From assembly GCA_047621325.1 (NCBI GenBank), contig JBLHLT010000004.1, forward strand, positions 62,001 to 126,000: a stretch of 64,000 bases of DNA, in the 5' to 3' direction. Both the position numbers and the translations under genes were made by a program. This DNA is from Bermanella sp047621325. GTDB lineage: Bacteria > Pseudomonadota > Gammaproteobacteria > Pseudomonadales > Oceanobacteraceae. The notes below the pieces were generated by a model. The model was not told where the DNA came from. It was given only the letters and a program-made list of their open reading frames with translations, and made no database searches. Position 1 is the first letter of the stretch. Each line of letters begins with the position of its first letter. Below, piece by piece: positions 1-8,215 of this stretch.

Positions 1-546
1 ATCGTACTCAAAGCTCATACCCAAACTTAACGTGGTATTACGCTGATTCATGTCATGAAGATAGGTTGCACTGCCGCTCATAGAGGTAAAGTCATGCTCA
101 GCTGACAGATTTCCACCATAAATCATTTTATTAAAGCGACCTATAGGTTGCTCGTAGTTAACACTAAAACTACCGCGAGAATCGCGAAACGTATCATCTA
201 ATGGTACATCGCCAGCGGAGGTTTCATAATTGCCTTTACCACTTGGGCGAGTAAACGTTTGCACTTGATTACTTTCAGCCGCACCATTGTGTGAGGCACC
301 GGTTAGTGCGTCATACACTAACTTAAACCCAAGCACACTGTCGTCTTCAAATGTTTTCTTTAATGCAATAGCCGGTTCGAACGCACTGACACGATCGGTT
401 TCATTGTAAATCAATACAGCAACATCGGTTTGCCATTCTTCTGCATTTTGCGCTTGAACGGTTACACCCAGCAAACAACTGGCGGCGGTCGCCAGCGAAT
501 TACGGATATTTTTATTCTTTAATAATGGGTTTGCTTTAGAATTCAT
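1..546 (-). CDS. DUF3570 protein, C-terminal part cut by the window edge
   Basis: The reading frame is open from an ATG at 546 to the window edge (182 codons), with GAGGTC five bases upstream of the ATG as a good ribosome binding site. The N-terminus carries a signal peptide (hydrophobic run ending near VQAQ at about residues 25-30). The mature part begins with a short strand-rich pattern (residues WQTDVAVLIYNETDRVSAFEP) followed by alternating polar/hydrophobic strands typical of DUF3570, a predicted outer-membrane beta-structured family. It is the third gene of a leftward set with a thioredoxin-like protein and a DUF4266 lipoprotein; from memory these families are often adjacent, with an ApbE flavin transferase further along, which would lie outside this window. 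Molecular function is unknown. Confidence 0.8.
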   Translation of the reverse strand, partial: MNSKANPLLKNKNIRNSLATAASCLLGVTVQAQNAEEWQTDVAVLIYNETDRVSAFEPAIALKKTFEDDSVLGFKLVYDALTGASHNGAAESNQVQTFTRPSGKGNYETSAGDVPLDDTFRDSRGSFSVNYEQPIGRFNKMIYGGNLSAEHDFTSMSGSATYLHDMNQRNTTLSLGMSFEYD

Positions 547-584
547 AATGACCTCAAATATAATGGATGTTTGGGGTTTGTGTC

Positions 585-803
585 TTAATTACAACCACAA
601 CCGCCACCACCAAAACTTTTTCCACCACTACTGGCCTCTTTACTAAAGTAAATATGGTCATCAAAGCCACTGTCCATAGGCGCATTGTCTAACGCCATAT
701 CTTCACGGGCTAGAATATCTCGCTCCCACGGCTTAACACCAAAGGAACTGCAACCAGCCAAGGTCAATGTGCTTAATAGTAGTAATGAGGTAATGATTTT
801 CAT
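585..803 (-). CDS. DUF4266 small lipoprotein with Gly/Cys-rich tail
   Basis: A 72-residue lipoprotein: the signal peptide ends in the lipobox LAGC with the acylated Cys at residue 18. The short mature part contains VKPWERDILAREDMAL, the conserved core of DUF4266, and ends in a Gly/Cys-rich tail (GGGGCGCN). A strong GGAGGG sequence precedes the ATG. It lies 21 bases after the thioredoxin-like gene and 38 bases before the DUF3570 gene on the same strand, so co-transcription is likely. The two Cys in the tail could bind a metal or be the disulfide substrate of the neighbouring thioredoxin-like protein; that is inference. Function is unknown. Confidence 0.85.
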   Translation of the reverse strand: MKIITSLLLLSTLTLAGCSSFGVKPWERDILAREDMALDNAPMDSGFDDHIYFSKEASSGGKSFGGGGCGCN

Positions 804-824
804 AAACCCTCCAATTTCAGGTTT

Positions 825-1298
825 TTACTTTTTCAATTCTTTTAAGAGCGATACGATGCTTTTTTCATACTCGTCACTATTGCTCTTCTTAAAGCCAACA
901 TGACGGTGACGAACCTTTCCTTTGCCATCAATTACAAATGAACTAGGCATGCCTACTAACTTATATTGCTCGGCCAACTTACCGTCAGGATCAGAATATA
1001 CTCTGAAATTTGCCGGTACATCTTTTAGAAACTGTTTCGCTTGATCAAGCTCAGTATCGAGATTGACACCAATGACAACCAAACCTTGTTTTTTATACTT
1101 ATCTTCTATTTCGTTTAGCCAAGGAAATGATTTACGACACGGCCCACACCACGAAGCCCAAAAATCCAAATACACCACTTTATTTTTGTACTGCGCTAAA
1201 TCAAATTTACTGATCCATTGCTCTGCATGACTGGGCATGCTGGTAAATAGAATGGCAATCAGTAATAGCTTGTTACATGAGTTAATAATGGTTTTCAT
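825..1298 (-). CDS. Periplasmic TlpA/ResA-type thioredoxin-like protein
   Basis: About 157 residues with an N-terminal signal or anchor segment (hydrophobic residues 11-25 ending SHAEQ) and a thioredoxin fold with the redox motif WCGPC, Cys at about residues 51 and 54 from the chosen ATG. The later cis-Pro region (GMPSSFVID) is also present. It should act in the periplasm as a disulfide reductase or isomerase fed by a membrane donor; the divergent dsbD at 1402 is an obvious electron source. The ATG at 1298 is preferred to the in-frame GTG nine bases upstream. It is the first gene of the operon with the DUF4266 and DUF3570 proteins, which suggests a role in maturing one of them. Substrate is not known. 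Confidence 0.88.
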   Translation of the reverse strand: MKTIINSCNKLLLIAILFTSMPSHAEQWISKFDLAQYKNKVVYLDFWASWCGPCRKSFPWLNEIEDKYKKQGLVVIGVNLDTELDQAKQFLKDVPANFRVYSDPDGKLAEQYKLVGMPSSFVIDGKGKVRHRHVGFKKSNSDEYEKSIVSLLKELKK

Positions 1299-1335
1299 AA
1301 AATGCACCGAATATTTATGGTTTGAGTATGGCCTT

Positions 1336-1352
1336 GGAATCTTAAGGATTCC
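1336..1352. promoter_or_regulatory. Imperfect palindrome in the divergent promoter region
   Basis: Between the divergent thioredoxin-like gene and dsbD lies GGAATC-TTAAG-GATTCC, a six-base inverted repeat around a five-base centre. Its position between two divergent genes fits a shared operator, but no regulator is identifiable and the repeat is short. Confidence 0.3.
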
Positions 1353-1401
1353 TTAACAATTAAAGATTTATCATACCTGTATTCGATAAAAGGAGTGTTT
1401 T

Positions 1402-3153
1402 ATGAACCAGGCATTAAAAATAGCAAGTTTATGGCTTAGCTTAGTATTAATCAGTGCTCTAAGTCACGCAGAAGAAACAGATTTTTTGCCAGTAGATCAA
1501 GCATTTAGCTATCAACATGCATTTCATAACGATCAATTAACCATTCGCTTTAATATTGCGGATCATTATTATTTGTATCTATCTAGGTTAACCTTAAAAC
1601 AAGACGGTCAAAAGCTTGATTTCGCTACCAAGCAAACCCCCATTGAAAAAGAAGACGAATACTTTGGTAACGTGAGTATTTTTAAACATGAGCTTGAGCT
1701 AACCGCCAATTTGCAATCAACTCATCCAATCAAATTAACCTTTCAAGGTTGTGCTGAAGCCGGACTATGCTACCCACCTCAAACCCATGAAATCAGCCCT
1801 AATGCCTTATTGAAGCAGCCTATAGGTAGTGCCAATCAGGTTGATGGCTCCGATGTATCATCTATCACGACACTGCTGCAGTCTGGCAGTATTATTTGGC
1901 AGATGTTGATCTTCTTTGCACTAGGAGTGGGCTTAGCGTTTACCCCATGTGTTTTCCCTATGATACCGATACTTTCCAGTATTATTGTGGGCCAAGGTGC
2001 CAGCCTAACCACCCGCAAAGCATTCATCATGTCTTTGACGTATGTCGTTGCAATGGCCGTCGCTTATGCTGCTGCCGGTGTATTGGTCGGTTACTTTGGC
2101 GCCAAAGCCAATATTCAGCTGTACCTGCAAAGCCCTTGGGTATTGGGTAGCTTTGCGGCTGTGTTTGTATTGCTTTCGCTATCCATGTTTGGTTTTTACG
2201 AACTGCAATTACCCCGTTCTCTGCAAGATAAGCTCAATAATTGGAACCAAAAACAACAAGGCGGGCAACTCATCAGCGTAGCGATTATGGGGGTATTGTC
2301 AGCACTGGTGGTCAGTCCCTGTGTAAGTGCACCATTGGCTGGCACTTTGGTTTATATATCTACCACGGGCGACGCATTATTAGGCGGAGCTGCCCTGCTA
2401 GCGTTAGGTTTGGGCATGGGACTGCCGCTGTTACTGATTGGCACCGGCGGCAGCCGTTTTCTTCCTAAAGCAGGAGTATGGATGGACGGCGTTAAAAGTG
2501 TTTTTGGCGTGGCGTTATTGGCCGTGGCTGTATGGCTACTCGAACGGGTTATCCCCGCTGGTCTCACTATGATGTTGTGGGCAAGCTTATTCATTGGCAG
2601 CGGTGTTTTTTTAGGGGCTTTCGAACAAGGTACAAAAAGCTGGGGGCGTTTATTTAAAGCCATCGGCTTGATTATGTCGTTTTATGGCGCATTGCTAATT
2701 ATTGGTGCCGCGTCAGGCAATACTAATCCATTGCAACCTTTAACCGGAATAGCGCAAAACTCAGCGTCTATCTCAGATGTAATAAATCACTCAGCAACCA
2801 ATCGCATCACAACTCGTGATGCATTTAATCAACGCCTAAATCAAGCAAGACAAAATAATCAAATCGCCATATTAGATTTTTATGCGGATTGGTGTATTGC
2901 CTGCAAAATAATGGACACTGAAATATTCAGCCAACTGGACGTACAAAAGAAAATGCAGAATGTGGTCTTTATTCAGCTAGATATGACTAAAAACACAGAT
3001 GAGCAATTATCCCTACTAAATGACTTTGGATTATTTGGCCCGCCAGGGGTTTTATTCTTCGATCAAAACTCAGAAATAAAAACCCTACGTATAGTAGGTG
3101 AGGTTGATAAATCAACTTTCTTACATCATTTACAAGCGGCTTTAAATAGATAG
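1402..3153 (+). CDS. dsbD: Thiol:disulfide interchange protein DsbD
   Basis: 583 residues, the usual DsbD length. It has a signal peptide (1-23), an immunoglobulin-like nDsbD domain with the redox pair C117/C123 (in GCAEAGLCYPP), a membrane domain of about eight helices with C183 (TPCVFP) and C307 (SPCVSAP), and a C-terminal thioredoxin domain with WCIACK (C498/C501). It moves reducing power from cytoplasmic thioredoxin across the inner membrane to periplasmic thiol proteins. AAAGGAG lies seven bases before the ATG. The divergent thioredoxin-like gene on its left is a plausible partner. All six redox cysteines are visible, so the call is secure. Confidence 0.97.
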   Translation: MNQALKIASLWLSLVLISALSHAEETDFLPVDQAFSYQHAFHNDQLTIRFNIADHYYLYLSRLTLKQDGQKLDFATKQTPIEKEDEYFGNVSIFKHELELTANLQSTHPIKLTFQGCAEAGLCYPPQTHEISPNALLKQPIGSANQVDGSDVSSITTLLQSGSIIWQMLIFFALGVGLAFTPCVFPMIPILSSIIVGQGASLTTRKAFIMSLTYVVAMAVAYAAAGVLVGYFGAKANIQLYLQSPWVLGSFAAVFVLLSLSMFGFYELQLPRSLQDKLNNWNQKQQGGQLISVAIMGVLSALVVSPCVSAPLAGTLVYISTTGDALLGGAALLALGLGMGLPLLLIGTGGSRFLPKAGVWMDGVKSVFGVALLAVAVWLLERVIPAGLTMMLWASLFIGSGVFLGAFEQGTKSWGRLFKAIGLIMSFYGALLIIGAASGNTNPLQPLTGIAQNSASISDVINHSATNRITTRDAFNQRLNQARQNNQIAILDFYADWCIACKIMDTEIFSQLDVQKKMQNVVFIQLDMTKNTDEQLSLLNDFGLFGPPGVLFFDQNSEIKTLRIVGEVDKSTFLHHLQAALNR

Positions 3154-3364
3154 GTCAGATTAACTAATAAAACTTAAAGCGCTGTTCAATAATATTATGG
3201 ATGGCGTAAAATCTAAAAACCATGCAAAAGCATTACTCTAAATAAGCCAGCATCACCCTATTTACACAATTATTGAACATTGATTGAATTCACGCCAAAA
3301 ATCATTCAAGACTGTCTAATTGCGTCTATAGTGAAATAAACAACATTCCTTATTTGAGCCCGTC

Positions 3365-3887
3365 ATGCCCGATAATCTAATCATCCCCTCTTGCCCTGAG
3401 GTACTGCTAGAACTCAATCACAATCGGCATGCTGCATGATATTGGCATTCCCATCATGATGTCGAATTTCTCTCAGTATAAAAGTTTTTTACGAGATGTA
3501 GGTAACATTGATCTTAGAGAATTATCAGAAAGAGAGGTAGAGCACTTTAAAATAGACCATTTCACCATTGGCTATCGTGTCGCCAAGGATTGGAATCTTC
3601 CAGGTGCTGTCAGCAAAACCATTTTGCTTCAACCTCTGTTCGAAAAAGCCTTCGACAAGTCAATTAAAGTACATGAAAATTTATTAAATTATTTAGCCAT
3701 ATTGATGCTCGCGAAAGACATCAGCAGTCAATACCGTTCGTTTTGGCGAGTCACATGTGAGGAACAAGTTGCTGAACACCTGCATCCTATTCTTGAGTTT
3801 TTAGAGATATCAAATACCGATTACCAAGAAATGAAAACTAAGCTGATTGACCAAATACAAGACAAACAAAGTATTGATCTAATCTAA
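3365..3887 (+). pseudogene. HDOD-domain protein, internally deleted and frameshifted
   Basis: An ATG at 3365 opens a frame reading MPDNLIIPSCPEVLLELNHN, the typical opening of an HDOD domain, which stops at 3437. From about 3426 another frame continues with GMLHDIGIPIM, the HD-motif region normally found about 100 residues further on, then IDHFTIGYRVAKDWNLPGAV and a helical C-terminus to 3887. The central HDOD part is missing and the two remnants are out of frame, so an internal deletion near 3415-3426 has destroyed the gene. HDOD proteins are non-enzymatic regulatory adaptors in many gammaproteobacteria. A shortened protein could still start at the ATG at 3429, but no ribosome binding site is evident there. 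Confidence 0.75.
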
Positions 3888-3999
3888 AAGACACAGAACA
3901 TTAATACTTCGAACAATCAGTTGCTTACCTCAGCTTAGAATAACAGCGCAATAAAACGGCTAAATTCACATATTAAAATAGACATTTTAAGTCAAAATT

Positions 4000-4017
4000 A
4001 TTTGAACCCGTTCAAAT
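4000..4017. promoter_or_regulatory. Perfect 8+2+8 palindrome, candidate operator
   Basis: ATTTGAAC-CC-GTTCAAAT is a perfect inverted repeat with eight-base arms and a two-base centre. It lies in the non-coding stretch 3888-4132, about 115 bases before the small gene at 4133, and looks like the site of a dimeric repressor (TetR- or LacI-type spacing). No matching regulator is adjacent. The rest of 3888-4132 shows nothing else clear. Confidence 0.45.
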
Positions 4018-4132
4018 TTCAAGCAAACCGTCGCGTTATATCTTAACAACTAATACCAAAGCAGTAAGCCAATTAAGACTGAATCCCTTATGTTCCCTCC
4101 TATCATGCATACATGACGTTAGGATGACTTAA

Positions 4133-4444
4133 ATGGATTCAACAAAAGAAAAAGAAATTCAGATCCAAGTTAATCAAACACTTAAAAATATAACGTGGAA
4201 AGAGTCGGGCATTCCAACCCTGACTCAGCAAGCGCTTACGCCTCAAAGAGAGGTGATAAAAGAAGAGATCTATCCGGATGATTTCATTCTGGATTTTGAC
4301 ATGCCGCCCACAAAAGCAAACGGCCACCAATTTGATTGCACATGTAAGACATGTGTAAGTGCACCCAAAACCAACAAAGTACAAATATTAGCGGGCATGA
4401 AAGCGGATCCGTGCCTTCACCCTTTGAATAAAAAACGAAACTAA
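4133..4444 (+). CDS. Unknown small protein with CxCxxC motif
   Basis: 103 residues, hydrophilic, without signal peptide or membrane segment. The first half is rich in Lys, Glu and Gln; the second half has an acidic patch (DDFILDFDMPP) and the cysteine cluster CTCKTC at about residues 69-74, with a further Cys near residue 93, so metal or Fe-S binding is possible. AGGATGACTTAA precedes the ATG. Its stop codon overlaps the stop of the convergent DUF6164 gene. I do not recognise the family; conservation would be needed to prove it is expressed. Confidence 0.55.
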   Translation: MDSTKEKEIQIQVNQTLKNITWKESGIPTLTQQALTPQREVIKEEIYPDDFILDFDMPPTKANGHQFDCTCKTCVSAPKTNKVQILAGMKADPCLHPLNKKRN

Positions 4445-4803
4445 AGCAACCCTAAAAAAGGGAGAATACTTAATGCCAGAATCCCTATTACGGCAAGCAC
4501 ATACAATACAAACGTAACTGGCTGAGCTGCAAACGTTGACGACAGTGTGCGTGATTCGCCTTGCTGCTGTGCTTGTTCAAAATCAGCCTGCATTTTCATT
4601 TGCCGATTTCGCATATAGTCATTTAATACATCGTGCGCTTTAGGTAACTGCGCGGCATCATTCAACCAAATAGCCGCCATCCCGACCCCCCAAAAACCAG
4701 ACGTGGTTTCATAGTAAGCAAGATCATGGGCATTTAATAAATCGCAGACCTCTTGATACTCATCTTCGGGGACATGCTTAAGTCGTAATAATAAAGCACC
4801 CAT
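4441..4803 (-). CDS. DUF6164 membrane-anchored protein
   Basis: 120 residues. The N-terminal 75 residues form a small alpha/beta domain (LLLRLKHVPEDEYQEVCDLL, then YYETTSGFWGVGMAAIWL) characteristic of DUF6164, related in look to signal-transducing PII-like or DUF2007-type folds, followed by a charged linker and one C-terminal transmembrane helix (about 96-118). It lies 18 bases after the next gene on the same strand (4822-5172) and is probably the end of the ycgN operon. Biological role is unknown. Confidence 0.75.
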   Translation of the reverse strand: MGALLLRLKHVPEDEYQEVCDLLNAHDLAYYETTSGFWGVGMAAIWLNDAAQLPKAHDVLNDYMRNRQMKMQADFEQAQQQGESRTLSSTFAAQPVTFVLYVLAVIGILALSILPFLGLL

Positions 4804-4821
4804 AATTTCCTAACTGCCTTA

Positions 4822-5172
4822 TTAACTATTTTTATATTTTGCGATCAAACTATTGATCAGCGCTTGAATCGCCAATGCGATCGCACCTAACAATAGGGCC
4901 AATAATATTGGGACAACCCCATCTAAAGCCGCTAGCAGACCATTGGTAAACAACTCGCCTAACATCACAATATAAGCTGGAGCTAATGAATCAAGGCCAT
5001 CTAAGGTATGTGAAGCTGGGGTAAATAACACCACGGCGCTGATCATTCGCAAGTAATTTTTAAGATCTTGGTTACGCCAGTACTTCGTAAACTTAACCAC
5101 CACATAGTACATACCAACCGCGGCTATCAAGTAAACTACCCACGCCCATTGATAGGTCTCGACATACGCCAT
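4822..5172 (-). CDS. Small multi-spanning membrane protein, unknown
   Basis: 116 residues from the ATG at 5172, which has GGAG seven bases upstream and sits two bases after the ycgN stop codon; a longer start inside ycgN is less likely. Three hydrophobic segments (roughly 8-26, 40-58 and 75-108) indicate an inner-membrane protein. The tight spacing argues for translational coupling to ycgN. No family recognised with confidence; homologues in this ycgN-linked position are known in pseudomonads as conserved hypothetical membrane proteins (from memory). Confidence 0.7.
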   Translation of the reverse strand: MAYVETYQWAWVVYLIAAVGMYYVVVKFTKYWRNQDLKNYLRMISAVVLFTPASHTLDGLDSLAPAYIVMLGELFTNGLLAALDGVVPILLALLLGAIALAIQALINSLIAKYKNS

Positions 5173-5174
5173 CG

Positions 5175-5621
5175 TTACTCCATCCATATAATATGATCTT
5201 CCCATTCGTCTTCAGGCACTTTATCGTCAGGAATACCTTTGCGACGCATAGACTGGTTACGTTTATGAATTAAATCTTTATCGCCACTGCGTAAGTGATG
5301 CCATTTAGGTAACGGCTTGCCCTCACTAATTAATCGATACGAGCAACTTGAGGGTAACCAGTGAAACTCTTTTACATCTTCAAGTTTTAGCCAAACGCAA
5401 TTAGGCACCAACTCTTGACGACGCTTATATTCAGTACAATTACAGGTTTCGCGATCTAAGTAACGGCACACAATTTCGGTGTAGTGCACTTCGCCAGTGT
5501 CTTCGTCTTCTAACTTATGCAGGCAGCACTTTGCACAACCGTCGCATAGGCTTTCCCACTCGTCCTTACTCATGTCTTGTAAGGTTTTTGTTTGCCAAAA
5601 GGGTAATTCTTTTTTGGCCAT
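5175..5621 (-). CDS. ycgN: YcgN-family cysteine-cluster protein
   Basis: 148 residues matching the YcgN/UPF0260 family: an N-terminal segment FWQTKTLQDMSKDEWESLC, then the cysteine cluster CDGCAKCC around residues 27-34, further Cys in IVCRYLD, CNC and PNC, and a conserved C-terminus (HHLRSGDKDLIHK). The clustered cysteines suggest metal or Fe-S binding, but the function is not established. It sits with ycgL and rnd, as in pseudomonads and relatives. Confidence 0.92.
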   Translation of the reverse strand: MAKKELPFWQTKTLQDMSKDEWESLCDGCAKCCLHKLEDEDTGEVHYTEIVCRYLDRETCNCTEYKRRQELVPNCVWLKLEDVKEFHWLPSSCSYRLISEGKPLPKWHHLRSGDKDLIHKRNQSMRRKGIPDDKVPEDEWEDHIIWME

Positions 5622-5708
5622 GCCTATGTACCTTGTATATTTATATTCAAACTTAATACCACCGATGAGTTAGGCGCGTGCCTCGCTAAACCATCATACG
5701 TTATAAGG

Positions 5709-5740
5709 GTAGGTCGAATAAACGTAACGCCATCCGACAG
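5709..5740 (+). repeat. REP-like element with GTAG head
   Basis: The sequence begins GTAGGTCGAATAAACG and ends GCCATCCGACAG, giving an imperfect hairpin (GTCGAAT pairing with ATCCGAC). It is nearly the same as the element at 53379 and shares the GTAGGT head with the doublet at 53545. It lies in the 131-base gap between ycgN and ycgL. GTAG-headed imperfect palindromes are the hallmark of REP sequences moved by RAYT transposases (established knowledge); no RAYT gene is in this window. Confidence 0.7.
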
Positions 5741-5752
5741 TGCTGTTCCGAC

Positions 5753-6052
5753 TTATAAAATATCGGTATATTTTGCTGACGTGTCTTTATGCAAGTCGAG
5801 CATATAATCATCACGCACAGGCGGCAGTTGTAAATAAAAGCCTTTTGTTACAATCTCGCTTAATACTTTTTTGGCATCTGCGCGGCCAAGCTGCTTATCT
5901 TCGCTTAGCGGCAAACCCATTACTTCTTTTGGTGCTCCAAACATTTTTAATAGTTCTTGCGGAACACGCTTTAAGCCTTCGAGACGATCTGTATATAAAT
6001 ACATTTCTTCTTTTTTCGGGCTAGACCAAACGGTTAGTAGTTTCTTTTTCAT
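5753..6052 (-). CDS. ycgL: YcgL domain protein
   Basis: 99 residues, the usual YcgL length, with the family pattern VWSSPKKEEMYLYTDRLEG at the start, VPQELLKMFGAPKEVM in the middle and KGFYLQLPP near the end. It starts 13 bases after the stop of rnd on the same strand and is probably co-transcribed with it. YcgL is a small alpha/beta protein of unknown biochemical role. Confidence 0.93.
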   Translation of the reverse strand: MKKKLLTVWSSPKKEEMYLYTDRLEGLKRVPQELLKMFGAPKEVMGLPLSEDKQLGRADAKKVLSEIVTKGFYLQLPPVRDDYMLDLHKDTSAKYTDIL

Positions 6053-6065
6053 GGCGGTTGCTCAA

Positions 6066-7190
6066 TTAAGACTGCTTTGATAATTGGTTTAAAACATCCA
6101 ATAGTGGCTGACCCACTACCTCTTCTCGCCATCCTTGAAGTGCTTGCGGAATTTGGAACGGCCCCCTTGGATAGCCTTCACGTAACATGGCTTCCATTGG
6201 TTTTTTACGGGCTAATAATTCTGGTGGAACATCTAGCTTTTCAGCAATTTTATCAACTTGGCGACGCATTTTTTTAAACCACTCACCTGCATGTTGTGAT
6301 AATGGTCGATCCATTCGCGCAGGCCAATCTGCTTGTGGTGTATCTTTGCAACTCTGAATAAGCTCAATAATTTGCTCACCCTCTTTACGCACCGTCGCTT
6401 GGCGTATGCCCTTTATAGAAGATAGTTGTTTTACCGCCTGAGGCAAGCGCATGGCTAATTCCATTAGTAACGCATCATTAATTAAATGCCCTCGTGGAAT
6501 ATTCACCTCTTTACAGCGCGCTTCGCGCCAATCGACTAGCTGGCTTAATACATTCAGCTGATGGCCTTTTAGCATCCACGCTTTTTTAACGCGCTCATAG
6601 GAGTAACCCGTTTTTTGATTTTCACGCCAATCTTGCAATACTTGCTGACAGTCATTCTGTAGCCATTGCAAGCGACCTTGCTCTTTTAAGCGCGTTTCAA
6701 GCATATCTACCATAGGCAATACATACTCAACATCGTCAGCAGCATAATGCAACTGACTGTCACTTAACGGACGTTGCAACCAATCACTGCGGGTTTCCCC
6801 TTTTTCTAATTCGACATCAAGCAGAATTTTAACCAGTTTTTGATAACCCATTATTCCGCCCAAACTGGCCATGGATGCGGCCAACTGGGTATCAAACATA
6901 GGTTCAGGTAACACGCCTAAATTATGAAAAAATGCATCAAAATCTTCACTTGGGCTATGCAGTATTTTTACAATGCTGGGACATGTAAATACATCACGCA
7001 AAGGTTGCCACTCGCTAATAGCAAGCGGGTCGATTAAGTAGGTATCACGACCATCGTTAATTTGAATCAGTGCCAACTTAGGGTAAAACGTATCCACGCG
7101 CATGAATTCGCTATCCAACGCGATTCGCGTTGTTGTTAGCCAATACTGTGCGGCATCCGCTAAGGCTTGGTTATCTTGAATGTAAATCAT
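6066..7190 (-). CDS. rnd: Ribonuclease D
   Basis: 374 residues. The DEDD 3'-5' exoribonuclease domain shows ALDSEFMRVDTFYPKLALIQ (Exo I), LHSPSEDFDAF (Exo II) and LHYAADDVEYVLPM (Exo III with Tyr-x3-Asp), followed by the HRDC domain (SQLVDWREARCKEVNIPRGH). RNase D trims the 3' ends of tRNA precursors and small stable RNAs. It stands between recR and ycgL, a conserved order in related gammaproteobacteria. Confidence 0.97.
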   Translation of the reverse strand: MIYIQDNQALADAAQYWLTTTRIALDSEFMRVDTFYPKLALIQINDGRDTYLIDPLAISEWQPLRDVFTCPSIVKILHSPSEDFDAFFHNLGVLPEPMFDTQLAASMASLGGIMGYQKLVKILLDVELEKGETRSDWLQRPLSDSQLHYAADDVEYVLPMVDMLETRLKEQGRLQWLQNDCQQVLQDWRENQKTGYSYERVKKAWMLKGHQLNVLSQLVDWREARCKEVNIPRGHLINDALLMELAMRLPQAVKQLSSIKGIRQATVRKEGEQIIELIQSCKDTPQADWPARMDRPLSQHAGEWFKKMRRQVDKIAEKLDVPPELLARKKPMEAMLREGYPRGPFQIPQALQGWREEVVGQPLLDVLNQLSKQS

Positions 7191-7232
7191 AATGGCCTTG
7201 ATTGTTGAAACGAATGAAGCTCAACGATTGAA

Positions 7233-7832
7233 TTAATAGACGCTTTTGCGCCCTGCAAGAGCATGGGCTAATGTACCGCCATCAACATACTCAAGCTCAC
7301 CGCCTAACGGAACACCGTGAGCAATGCGACTTACTTCAACATTTTTACCTAAAAACATTTGCTGAATATATTGAGCAGTAGCTTCACCCTCAACGGTAGG
7401 GTTCGTGGCTAAGATAATTTCTTGCACACTTTTTCCAAGCACCCAGCTTTTTAACTTATCTAAACCCAATGCATCAGGACCAATGCCTTCGATTGGGCTT
7501 AAACGCCCAAACAAAACAAAATAACGACCTTTAAATCCGGTTTGTTCGATGGCTAAAACGTCTGCAGGGGTTTCAACCACACATAACTGATCATCGTTAC
7601 GCTTGGCGTCATCACATACAGGACATAATTCGGTTTCAGTGAGATTACGGCACTGCTGGCAATGTCCCACTTTATCAAGCGCCTCGCTTAGTGTTGCCAC
7701 TAAGCTGGCGGCACCGGCTTTGTCTTTCTCAAGTAAGTACAAAGCCAAACGCTGGGCAGACTTAGAACCCACACCCGGTAAGATGGTAAGGGCTTTTACT
7801 AATTCATTAATCAGTGGACTAAGTGATGCCAT
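7233..7832 (-). CDS. recR: Recombination protein RecR
   Basis: 199 residues: N-terminal helix-hairpin-helix (LPGVGSKSAQRLALYLL), a four-cysteine zinc finger (C58, C61, C70, C73), a Toprim domain (CVVETPADVLAIEQTG) and the C-terminal Walker-B-like region. RecR acts with RecO and RecF to load RecA at gaps. The gene follows ybaB with a 14-base gap, the classical dnaX-ybaB-recR arrangement. Confidence 0.98.
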   Translation of the reverse strand: MASLSPLINELVKALTILPGVGSKSAQRLALYLLEKDKAGAASLVATLSEALDKVGHCQQCRNLTETELCPVCDDAKRNDDQLCVVETPADVLAIEQTGFKGRYFVLFGRLSPIEGIGPDALGLDKLKSWVLGKSVQEIILATNPTVEGEATAQYIQQMFLGKNVEVSRIAHGVPLGGELEYVDGGTLAHALAGRKSVY

Positions 7833-7846
7833 AACGTTCTCTGTTC

Positions 7847-8173
7847 CTAAAAAGGAAGTTTCATACCCGGTGGAAGACCCATACCGTCAGTCATTGAGCC
7901 CATTTTCTCTGAACTAGCTGCTTCGATCTTGCGTACTGCATCGTTAACCGCAGCCGCTAATAGGTCTTCAATGATTTCTTTATCTTCTTCCATCAAGCTG
8001 TCATCTAGAGACACACTTTTCACGTCATGACGGCCCGTCATAACGATTTTCACAAGACCCGCACCAGACTCACCAGTGGTTTCTGCGTTGGCCAGTTCTT
8101 CTTGAACTTTCTGCATACGCTCTTGCATTTTTTGGGCTTGCTTCATCAAGTTGCCCATGCCGCCTTTCATCAT
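7847..8173 (-). CDS. ybaB: YbaB/EbfC nucleoid-associated protein
   Basis: 108 residues, starting MMKGGMGNLMKQAQKMQERM, a helix followed by a small beta-sheet (VKIVMTGRHDVKSVSLDDSL) and a C-terminal helix: the YbaB/EbfC fold, which binds DNA as a dimer. GAGGAATTCAAC precedes the ATG pair. It lies between dnaX and recR as in most gammaproteobacteria. Confidence 0.97.
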   Translation of the reverse strand: MMKGGMGNLMKQAQKMQERMQKVQEELANAETTGESGAGLVKIVMTGRHDVKSVSLDDSLMEEDKEIIEDLLAAAVNDAVRKIEAASSEKMGSMTDGMGLPPGMKLPF

Positions 8174-8215
8174 GTTGAATTCCTCAATGATTTGGGTTGT
8201 TAATTGCCCGCTGAC

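Noticed and set aside
3184..3275. Separated inverted repeat GTTCAATAAT / ATTATTGAAC
   Set aside because: Ten-base AT-rich arms about 75 bases apart without flanking duplications; chance is a sufficient explanation.
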